NCBI GenBank assembly: GCA_037349105.1
Contig: JAYJMM010000037.1
Coordinates: 4,340,001-4,404,000, forward strand
Direction: 5' to 3'
From: Limnomonas spitsbergensis
Taxonomy: Eukaryota > Chlorophyta > Chlorophyceae > Chlamydomonadales
Length of the DNA stretch: 64,000 nt
Position numbers and translations under genes: made by a program. A model generated the notes under the pieces. It was not told where the DNA came from and searched no databases. It saw nothing but the letters and a program-made list of their open reading frames with translations. Shown piece after piece: positions 56,127 to 64,000 of this stretch; position 1 is the stretch's first letter, and every line of letters starts with the position of its first letter.

Positions 56127-57531
56127 AGTTTTGTGAAGTTTTTACAGTCCAACGGGGCATCACATTTGATGCATGGGACTTGTGCCCGTAAACCGGTACA
56201 GGCACTAAATATGCTAGGACAGCGAGCGAAAACCAATGACCCCCCTGGGCAAGCAACCAACACTCAACCACCGAGCAGTAGCGTGGGAATGAACCCCATA
56301 GTGCAGCAGATTAGCCCCAGCCATAAAACATGACGTGGGTGCAAAAGAGTTCGGTTGGACGCCTCCTAGGAAAGACAGGTGAGTGTCGTAAGGGACAGCG
56401 TTAGATTCTAATTGAGAAGGAAACAAGAAAGTTTTAGTGAAATTTTATGAGTCTGTGTAAAAACTGTGTGATGTGTAAGCGAAACTTCAGTGTGTTTAAG
56501 TGTTTTAAAATGTGTGAAATATGTATGAAACTGTGTGACACATAACTTAAGTGAGTTAAATGTTTAAAAAGTGTGACCTGTGTGTATAAATTATTGAGAT
56601 GAGTGTGTGAAACTTCTGTAAGTGAGCCATTTCAATGTTAAATTAGTGATTCAGAAACGATGATACAAACACATGGACCAGAGATAGGAATTGTGATAAT
56701 CAAGGTGATAGTCATCCCAAGTCAAGACTCCCCCTTAGACTGACAAATGAAAGCAAAAACTCATGCGGCCACCTCCACCCCATCGACAAAGAGCCGAGCA
56801 CGCGTGAAAAACACCCTCAACTTCATCTCCTTGGCAAACTGGAACTTGGGCCAGAGCTCATGCCGTGCCGACAACTCTGCAGGGGACATATCATCCCAGA
56901 TGGTGACACCCTTGCCTGCCAACTGAATCATCCCATACACTATGCTCTCGGCCTCGCTGCGATTGCCCACGCGGAACTTGATCTTCCGCATGAACTTGTT
57001 GTTGGGATCCGGCTTGCCCATCCGAAAGGCGCTGTTGACATTGATAGTGATACCCATGAGCTTGCACACTGTCTCACACACCAGAGCCGCACAGTCCTCC
57101 CCCAGACCACCCTCTGGCAGGCCAGATATCACGAAGCTGGAATCCCTGCTGTCATGCATGGCTAGCGGAGCAATGCCGTTGGCACCCATGCTGGTGCCAC
57201 CGCCGCACGATGTTGCAACCGCCGGGGCTGCTGCCTGACGCTCTGTGTTGTTGTTGTTGTTGACGCTGCTGCCGTTAGATCGTTCGGTTTCTACCATCAG
57301 TGTTGTTCCTGCTGTTACTGCTGCCAATGTTGCTTCTGACACCATCTTCTTCAAAACTGCCTTCACATTGACATGCTCCTTCTGCATCGCAGCTATCTCG
57401 ACATCCCTGCCGTTCAGCACGCTCATGCTAGCCTTCAGTCCCGCTACATCATCACGAATGATCAGGAAAGATGGCTCAACGACTTCCTTCACCCACGTAG
57501 AAACCTTCTTCTCGAGCTCCACGAACTCCTT
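56127..57531 (-). mobile_element. LINE-like insertion carrying only an ORF1-type frame
   Basis: 1,405 bp, minus orientation, with a 7-bp target duplication (TTCGTGA). The 3' end has a repeated ACTTCACAAAACT-type tail instead of poly(A). The open frame runs to the very 5' edge, so the copy is 5'-truncated. No reverse transcriptase or endonuclease follows the frame: about 630 bp of AT-rich 3' sequence separates its stop from the tail. It may be an ORF1-only derivative or an internally deleted copy. Confidence 0.8.
56761..57531 (-). pseudogene. ORF1p-like protein, 5'-truncated
   Basis: About 255 codons open from the 5' edge of the insert to the TGA at 56761-56763. It starts in a coiled coil (LEKKVSTWVKEVVEPSFLII), has a Ser/Asn/Ala linker, then an RRM-like block (SFVISGLPEGGLGEDCAALV), and an FRMGKPDPNNKFMRKIKFRV plus VTIWDDMSPAELSARHELW region. 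It ends RARLFVDGVEVA. This coiled-coil, RRM and C-terminal order is that of L1-type ORF1 proteins, RNA-binding partners of LINE retrotransposition. The first Met is missing and the only in-frame early start is GTG. Confidence 0.75.
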
Positions 57532-57676
57532 TTCGTGAGCACCCAGTCCCCCCCTCCGGTCAACTATTGTCCTACCGAATACTACACCTTCACGACTACC
57601 TCTCTACGCTCCTCTACCAGTGAGTCCTAGTCTAGCATTAAAGACCTTAGTCCCACTGGGGCCTAAGACCTTTACA

Positions 57677-57960
57677 GTTCCCTCCCCCTGCTGGGCCTTC
57701 CAGACCAGAGAGATCCACACTGCTAACATTGCGTCACTGACTTCCACGAGTTTTTGGGCGCCCACGCGGCGGAGCCTTATGAGCAAGGCTCAGAGGTGCA
57801 AGTGCAACGTCATTGACTGAGGCTGGCATGTGTAAATGTGTGATATGTCCTAGTTTTGATGGACTTCGGTAGATCTAGTTGAGGCGTGGACTGTTTCAAT
57901 GCCTGCTGGGATCTCTTTTGAATATCATGATTTGTATGGCCAATGAACCATGCTAATGCC
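57677..57960 (+). repeat. Dispersed repeat R, right half, containing a family A core
   Basis: GCCTTCCAGACCAGAGAGA, ACGAGTTTTTGGGCGCCCA, TATGAGCAAGGCTCAGAGGT and GTCCTAGTTTTGATGGA match 63058-63240. With 47890-48046 it reconstitutes the target into which the retrotransposon inserted. The family A core lies at about 57750-57815. Confidence 0.88.
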
Positions 57961-58242
57961 TGGATGTACACGAGGTGACAAACAATTAAATAACTGAGTG
58001 TCGACCCCGGACAATTTCGAGGTTAAACTGGCATGTCTATGGGACCTAGGGATTCGGCCGAAGGGGTAGCCTAAGGAATGTTTCCCCCATGGAAATATTG
58101 CCTAAACATTTTCCGAGTCCCCAAGAGTACATTTACAGTCAGTTGCAAATCAGTCCCAATTCTCAACCGCCCAATTCTTTGAAATCCATCTCCAGATCGA
58201 TCCAAACTACGAAAGCGGAAAACTAGATCCCTTAATGTACTG

Positions 58243-58302
58243 AAATAACACCTCTGGGCCCTGTTCAAAAGGCTTGGCCACGACGGCGCCCAACAGTGCT
58301 GG
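58243..58302 (-). repeat. Dispersed repeat family A copy
   Basis: AACACCTCTGGGCCCTGTTC, AAAAGGCTTGGCCACGACG, GCGCCCAACAGT. With the plus-oriented core at 57750 it forms an inverted pair about 430 bp apart. Confidence 0.88.
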
Positions 58303-58384
58303 GAGATATTGCGTAAGTTAGGAGGAAACAGGAAAGAAAGAGAGGAACACAGACCATCATATTTGTCATGTTATCCAACTTCCC

Positions 58385-58505
58385 GCAGTCAGATAAATGA
58401 CTGGACAGCCCTGGCCTGATCACACATCCCACCGTCACAAAAATGACTGGACAGCCCTGATCACACTTCCCACCGTCAGAAAAATGACTAGACAGCCCTG
58501 CATCT
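58385..58505 (+). repeat. Tandem repeat of about 50 bp, three units
   Basis: ATGACTGGACAGCCCTG, TGATCACAC.TCCCACCGTCA repeated with small indels. Confidence 0.85.
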
Positions 58506-58651
58506 GACAACGAAAGCAGAGCCAGGTCTAATCCCGCGCAGTACCCTCTGGCCATATATATGCAAGCGACACCCTAGTCCCCATGCTGTACCATTTGTAA
58601 CTTCCAGACCAGATCATTTACGTCAAGCATGACAACGACGCCGTAGCAAAA

Positions 58652-61600
58652 TCACTTCACCACAGATGATGATGGCCGAAAGCCCATGCATGACATCAGT
58701 ACGTCGCACATCCATCGCACGCAATTGACTATGAGATCAATGGTGTATTCGGAATCCTTGACGCTTCTGTTTCCCTTGTTCCCTTGGATGCTCAGCTGTG
58801 GGTCATAGGTCTGGATGAGGGCCTTGGCGTGGGTGATGATTGATTCTAGGCTGTCAGTGAGGCTGCCAATCTCTTGGGCAGTTGATTCGTGTGTCCTGAG
58901 AGTTGCAGTGAAGAAGGGTGTTGTTAAGCATGTACAGTCAGTTGAGTATATTTGGACACACTAGTAGGGTGTACTGATAAACTATCGAGCTGTCGGCATA
59001 TTATTTAATTGGTGTATGTCAATGGTATGTCAATGACGTTATACTACCTCTTGGCCTTGCTCAACAACGCCTGGCCGCGAGGGCGCCCAACAGTGAAGTT
59101 GAGGGAGAGACAGTAGTACGGTAAATGCCATGGTATGTGGGCTCTGTAGTCTATACTCAAGATTGTTACAGGCAGCGCAGGTTCATGGTTTTTGTATGTA
59201 TTATATATTCCATCGGGCTCCAATCTGTGAGGGGACCCGTGCCTGCATTCCACTTTGCCCAAGCCTCGCTCCCTAGTAATTCTGCCCTTCCCATATTTTC
59301 TTCCCAACCCATTATCACCAGCATCTGAATCTGTGGCCCACAGTCAAGCGAGCTCGTGGCCCCCACCTGATCTCCTCCACGGCATTGGCCAAGGTCATGT
59401 CGATAGCTCGCAGTCGATCCTGGATCCCCAGCACGCCAACTGAAGCAGATTCGACATTCGATCCGGTCTGAAAAAGCGCCCTCGGGGTGCCCGTAAGGAC
59501 AAACAGTGGCAGAAGGATGACAAAGGCCCCCAGGATGGCAAGACAGAGGGCGCCAAACATCATGATGCACTCCTCCGCCGGTGTCAGCGGGTGGGCCACA
59601 GACTTGCGGAGGTCAGGCTCTCGAGCTAGACGCCGTGGAGGCTCAAACCTCTGCTTAGGGCCATCAGCCTGCTGATTAGACATGGGCACCAGACACTCGG
59701 CCTTCTGGGCTGCCGGCATCTGCTGGGGCACATCGCCTGGAACGGGGGTCCCTTGGTCAGGAATAATCACCTGGGCTGCCGGCATCTGCTGAGCGGGCAC
59801 CAGCTGGGGCGCAGCGCCAGGAAGGGGGGTCCCTTGGTCAGGAACAATCACCTGGGCTGCCGGCATCTGCTGAGCAGGCACCAGCTGGGGCGCAGCGCCA
59901 GGAAGGGGGGTCCCTTGGTCAGGAACAATCACCTGGGCTGCCGGCATCTGCTGAGCGGGCACCAGCTGGGGTGCAGCGCCTGGAACGGGGGTCCCTTGGT
60001 CAGGAACAATCACCTGGGCTGCCGGCATCTGCTGAGCGGGCACCAGCTGGGGCGCATCGCCTGGAACGGGGGTCCCTTGGTCTGGATCAATCACCCGGGC
60101 TGCCGGCATCTGCTGAGCGGGCACCAGCTGGGGCGCATCGCCTGGAACGGAGGTCCCTTGGTCAGGAACAATCACCTGGGCTGCCGGCATCTGCTGAGCG
60201 GGCACCAGCTGGGGCACAACGCCTGGAACGGGGGTCCCTTGGTCAGGAACAATCACCTGGGCAGCCGGCATCACCTGAGCGGGCACCAGCTGGGGCGCAT
60301 CGCCTGGAACGGGTGTCCCTTGGTCTGGAACAATCACCTGGGCTGCCGGCATCTGCTGAGCGGGCACCAGCTTGGGCACATCGCCTGGAAGGGGGGTCCC
60401 TTGGTCAGGAACAATCACCTGGGCTGCCGGCATCTGCTGAGCGGGCACCAGCTGGGGCGCAGCGCCAGGATGGGGGGTCCCTTGGTCAGGAACAATCACC
60501 TGGGCTGCCAGCATCTGCTGAGCAGGCACCAGCTGGGGCGCATCGCCAGGAACGGGGGTCCCTTGGTCTGGATCAATCACCTGGGCTGCCGGCATCTGCT
60601 GAGCGGGCACCAGCTTGGGCACATCGCATGGAAGGGGGGTCCCTTGGTCAGGAACAATCACCTGGGCTGCCGGCATCTGCTGAGCGGGCACCAGCTGGGG
60701 CGCAGCGCCAGGAAGGGGGGTCCCTTGGTCAGGAACAATCACCTGGGCTGCCGGCATCTGCTGAGCGGGCACCAGCTGGGGCGCAGCGCCAGGAAGGGGG
60801 GTCCCTTGGTCAGGAACAATCACCTGGGCTGCCGGCATCTGCTGAGCAGGCACCAGCTGGGGCGCATCGCCTGGAAGGGGGGTCCCTTGGTCAGGAACAA
60901 TCACCTGGGCTGCCGGCATCTGCTGAGCGGGCACCAGCTGGGGCGCAGCGCCTGGAACGGGGGTCCCTTGGTCAGGAACAATCACCTGGGCAGCCGGCAT
61001 CTGCTGAGCGGGCACCAGCTGGGGCGCATCGCCTGGAACGGGGGTCCTTTGGTCAGGAACAATCACCCGGGCTGCTTGTGTTGCTGCTGCTGGCTGCTGC
61101 TGCTGCTGCACAGACGTCACAGGAGCAGCCTGCTCGTGTGCAGACTTGAAGGGCATGATTGCGTGCTTGGGCACCGCAGGCTTGGTGGCCGCAGAGCATT
61201 GGGGCAGAGTTAGCTGAGATCCGACAATCTCGGGTCCAAACAGATATTTGTCTTTTTCCTGCGGCAGAGGTATGGATGTATTTTTGTTAGTCAGATAGGA
61301 TGGTGACAGCAGCATGGCCTTTACAGGTATTGAGGCCGGGACTAGGGACGAAGACGCGCTGCCACTCTGACCCCTGGTGCCAGATGTCAGAGTGGCTGAG
61401 CGTGTCCCTCCGTCAACATCAAGACCAGTCAGCAGCCGGGGTTCAGGTTCCTGAGGAGCAAGTATTCCCAGAACGTGGCAGCAAGGTCTGGGAGTGTGCA
61501 CTGCTCGGGCTTGGTTATGAGGGACATACTCAGGCAGAGAGAGGGCTGCGGTATTTTGAAAGTAGCCGGCTTCAGGCCTTCAGGGTTCTATCTCCATGCA

Positions 61601-62442
61601 GCTGAATTGCGTGCTGCTGCTGCAGGCCCTGACGCTGCTTGGGCTTCTGACCATTATGAGGTATCTGGGATGCACTCAGGCAGTTGAGGAGATGTTTCTT
61701 TCTCAAGTTCAGGCTGAGCTTTAAACAGCAGACTGGTAGATAGGTAGAGTAAAACATCCTGAGTCCTGAAGGAGGCAATGAGGGGCATGGAATCCACCGC
61801 TGACCCAAGCAGCAGCCGAGACGCTTCCATCAAACTCACTTGTTTGCGATCAGTTGGCCACTGAGCCAGAGCTTGGTAATCGTCGTCGTTGTTCGAGCTC
61901 TTCGCGTCGCCCGCATGCTGCGAAGCGCCCGCTGGATCAGGGGCCAAAGGCATCTCCCTCACCGCGCCTCGCGGCAGCAGAAGCGAGGAGAGTGACCCTG
62001 CTCGATGAGGCATGTGACTCTGCTCGAAATCTGAAGAGGCCAAATCAAGAAGACCCTGCTCCCGGCCTGGATTTTGAATCTGATAGGCAACAAAATCTGC
62101 ATTTTGCAATGTCAGGTCGAAGTCAGATTCCGATTCCGATGGTGGCTGGGTAGGTGCTGCTTGAGAATGAGCACAGCTGCTGTGGACGGCAGATTGAACT
62201 GGATTCGCATTTTCTGGGTGGACCTGCTGCCAGTCCTCTTCCAGGTCGAACGTGGCTCGAATGTGCTTCATATCGAACTTGTTTGAATTTGAATCCGTTG
62301 CTAATTTGGACCTCTGGATAATTGCTGAGGATAGGGCAATGCCGTGAAATATCGAGGATAATACCAGGGCTGAAATTAAATTGCTTTTAATCGCTGAATC
62401 GAGCCCACCGGGCGGGTTCGGGCCGATCCCTTGATTTTGCAT
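58652..62442 (-). CDS. Three-exon membrane protein with about 16 copies of a 27-residue repeat
   Basis: Minus-strand exons 62442-61676, 61577-59367 and 58895-58652. Phase is kept and the total of 3,222 nt gives 1,073 residues. The N-terminus (MQNQGIGPNPPGGLDSA) precedes a hydrophobic helix (LISALVLSSIFHGIALSSAI), then a Ser/Asp-rich region. After Gln/Ala tracts comes the repeat VIVPDQGTPVPGAAPQLVPA, QQMPAAQ. A second helix (IMMFGALCLAILGAFVILLP) and a coiled-coil tail (RLRAIDMTLANAVEEIR) end at VVK-stop. The first intron's borders (CCTGA|GTGC and GAAG|G) are the least certain. I recognise no family. The proline/glutamine repeats suggest a wall, lumen or scaffold role, which is speculative. 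Confidence 0.7.
59028..59095 (-). repeat. Dispersed repeat family A copy in an intron of the membrane protein gene
   Basis: GTCAATGACGTTATACTACC, TCTTGGCCTTGCTCAACAAC, GCCTGGCCGCGAGGGCGCCC, AACAGTG. Confidence 0.9.
59742..61065 (-). repeat. 81-bp coding minisatellite, about 16 units
   Basis: Each 81-bp unit encodes 27 residues and all units stay in frame. Positions that vary are mostly V/L, G/D or A/V at the centre of the unit. The opposite strand is also open for 392-486 codons in two frames as a by-product. Confidence 0.97.
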
Positions 62443-62525
62443 CTAAATGACGCAGATACTGTGCCGGTATCCAAGTGCGTCACATTTAGATTCTCAAATG
62501 TGAAAGAATTTGATTGATAGCTGGC

Positions 62526-62750
62526 CACATGTCAATGACGCTAAACCTCTGGGCCCGCTCAAAGCTCGGCCGCGGGGGCGGCGTCCAGCAACTGTTCGTT
62601 CAGAAGGGAGAACAAAAGAAAGAACTAATAGGAAGAGGCCTCGAACCGGTGTCGAGGCCTCTTCCTTTCAGTTCCTTTCCACCCTTTGGGAAAGGAACAA
62701 AAGAAAAGGCCGGGAAGGCAAAGAAGACCAAGTCCGACACCTGAGTTCCA
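62526..62750 (-). repeat. Dispersed repeat family A, long copy
   Basis: The inverted counterpart of 185-357, with the core GTCAATGACGCTAAACCTCT and GGGCCCGCTCAAAGCTCGG. It contains a palindromic GAGGCCTC pair around ACCGG at 62636-62663 that the first copy lacks. Confidence 0.9.
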
Positions 62751-62865
62751 CTAACTAAAGACTACTAGAGTAGGATAGCCCTCCGTCAACAAAGCCTACA
62801 AAGCAAAGATAGCTGGCTACATGAGAAGGGCGCTGTGTAACCTGTGTTTGTTCATGTCGGTCACT

Positions 62866-63300
62866 CTGGGTGGTAGTCTGGTCATTTTAAGGAAGTTGCA
62901 TCACTACATGCCCAGCAAGCCAGCACCCAGCTGGAGGGGGCACCTCGCGTCTGATGTGGTCATACATGTGGAGGACGGATGCGATGCATGATGCTTTGCT
63001 TTCAATGTCCTGGCGTCAAGGAAAAGTTTAGATTAGTTAAGAGCCTGAGGATGGGCAGGCCCTCCAGACCAGAGAGCTCCAGACTGTGTCACAGACTCTC
63101 ACGAGTTTTTGGGCGCCCTCGTGGCCGAGCCTTATGAGCAGGGCTCAGAGGTGCAAGCGCAATGTCATTTCCTGAGGCTGGCATGTGTGGATGTGTAATA
63201 TGTCCTAGTTTTGATGGAATTTGGTAGATCTAGTTGAGGCTTGGGCGTTGTAATGTCTGCTGGGGATTAATTCATTTGAATATCATTATTTGTGTCGCAC
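62866..63300 (+). repeat. Dispersed repeat R, uninterrupted copy
   Basis: It carries the left-half and right-half words of the split copy (47890-48046 and 57677-57960) in one piece, including the family A core near 63103-63168. It serves as the empty-site reference for the retrotransposon insertion. Confidence 0.88.
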
Positions 63301-64000
63301 CATAAAGCAGTAAACGTGCCATAATGGTAAAAGCTGACCGGATCGCCTTAGAGAGGCTCACTCTACTCACAACTACGGTACGACACCGTACACAAAGGCA
63401 CCTTGTACTACACTACCGAGATACGAGGGCTGTAAAGGGGTTAATGGGTACAGAGTACCAGTATCCAGACAGCCCTATAAGAGGAAAGGTGGCCTACCTG
63501 GGCGCCCCTGGCTTGTGGGTACCGCCCCTATTTTACTCGTGAGGTTTGCTTCGGGTCTGTGGCGGACTTCTTCCCCGCAAAGTGGCGGACGCCTACGGGC
63601 GGTCTCAGTGACTACACACTGGCCGCCGATGCGCAGCGCGTTAAGCTGCGGCTGGAACTTCTAGATGGCAATCACGGAGACAGGCTCGGCTAAGCTAGAA
63701 CGCGGACCTTCCGGATAGCCAATCAGGGGGGTCGCTGAGTCACTTACCGCGCGTGGCGGGAGAGACCGTAGCCGTAGACTGCGGGCGTTGGCCTGAATCG
63801 GGCTGGGTGTCTCGCTTTGGGTTCTAGGGCTGCTAAGACGCTGTAGGGCTGTCCTAGGCTTGACTAGTTGAGTGGTACTGGCGTTGTTGCTCTTCACTGG
63901 GTAGATCTCTGGGATATAGCCGGTGCTGTTTACAATTAGAGGCCTGTCCACTTAAAAGGAATGAACGAAGTAAGAGTCAAGCTTGCAAGCCGGGATTCAA
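63301..64000. other. Window end, no recognised gene
   Basis: A minus frame at 63951-63661 (96 codons, GYIPEIYPVKSNNASTTQLV) and a plus frame at 63324-63542 are open. Neither has a motif I know, and either could be an exon that runs off the window. Confidence 0.3.

Larger units (their letters stand above)
48047..57676 (+). mobile_element. Full-length Ty3/Gypsy chromovirus LTR retrotransposon, inactive
   Basis: The 5' LTR (48047-48444) and 3' LTR (55861-57676, split) flank gag, protease, reverse transcriptase, RNase H, integrase and a C-terminal chromodomain, the Ty3/Gypsy order. The 5-bp target duplication is GTTCC (48042-48046 and 57677-57681). The LTRs end ACA, and the 3' copy begins TGTAATGG. 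The element has several frameshifts and stops. It was also hit by a family M transposon, a hAT-like transposon, a LINE-like insert and an inverted duplication. The LTRs differ by substitutions and small indels, so it is not a very young insertion. Confidence 0.96.
55861..57676 (+). repeat. 3' LTR, split by a LINE-like insertion
   Basis: LTR sequence covers 55861-56126 and resumes at 57532-57676. The breakpoint duplicates TTCGTGA (56120-56126 and 57532-57538). The 5' LTR has a single copy of that word at the same place. Confidence 0.95.

Noticed and set aside
59753..61213. 486- and 392-codon plus-strand frames
   Set aside because: Antisense shadows of the 81-bp coding repeat. The minus strand has hydrophobic helices, a splice model and a natural end.
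62636..62663. tRNA-like box B (GGTTCGAGGCC) in a family A copy
   Set aside because: The word is the centre of a local palindrome absent from the other long copy, with no box A or cloverleaf.

Overview
This window is nuclear DNA from a eukaryote, most likely a green alga. The evidence is GC-rich short exons split by many GT-AG introns, a channel-like class III adenylyl cyclase of the type known from algae and other protists, a chromodomain-bearing Ty3/Gypsy retrotransposon, and very high repeat content. I suspect a prasinophyte-like chlorophyte, but nothing here proves the lineage. I see no bacterial operons, rRNA, tRNA or CRISPR.

Layout: (1) 1-7500 is mostly intergenic. It holds dispersed repeats, a CTG/CAG tract of about 780 bp, a 31-C run and only weak open frames. 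(2) 7505-26538 (+) is one large gene that I could rebuild exon by exon. Its 22 exons keep phase throughout and give about 1,478 codons: an N-terminal S1-S4 voltage-sensor-like unit, a two-helix module with a large outer loop, and a class III cyclase domain carrying an insert of about 430 residues. Most of its introns contain tandem copies of the neighbouring exon edge together with its splice site. (3) 27718-28737 (-) is the 3' part of a coiled-coil gene cut off by repeats. (4) 28821-29374 is a short TIR transposon, followed by a decayed gag-like region (29.4-31.6 kb) and a decayed spliced gene on the minus strand (32.8-33.7 kb). (5) 37166-45035 is a 7.87-kb element bounded by about 40-bp inverted repeats and filled mostly with satellites. 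(6) 48047-57676 is a complete but inactivated Ty3/Gypsy chromovirus with a 5-bp target duplication. It sits inside an older repeat. It was itself hit by two small DNA transposons, an ORF1-only LINE-like insert and an inverted duplication. (7) 58652-62442 (-) is a three-exon membrane protein gene with about 16 copies of a 27-residue repeat. (8) 62.5-64 kb is repeats and unassigned sequence.

How the parts relate: the cyclase and the repeat-rich membrane protein are the two genes that look intact. Most of the rest is a layered record of insertions. Two short dispersed repeat families recur between genes and inside introns, so the same material fills intergenic and intronic space. The strongest unexplained signal is the repeated seeding of intron arrays from exon edges, which multiplies splice sites inside one gene.
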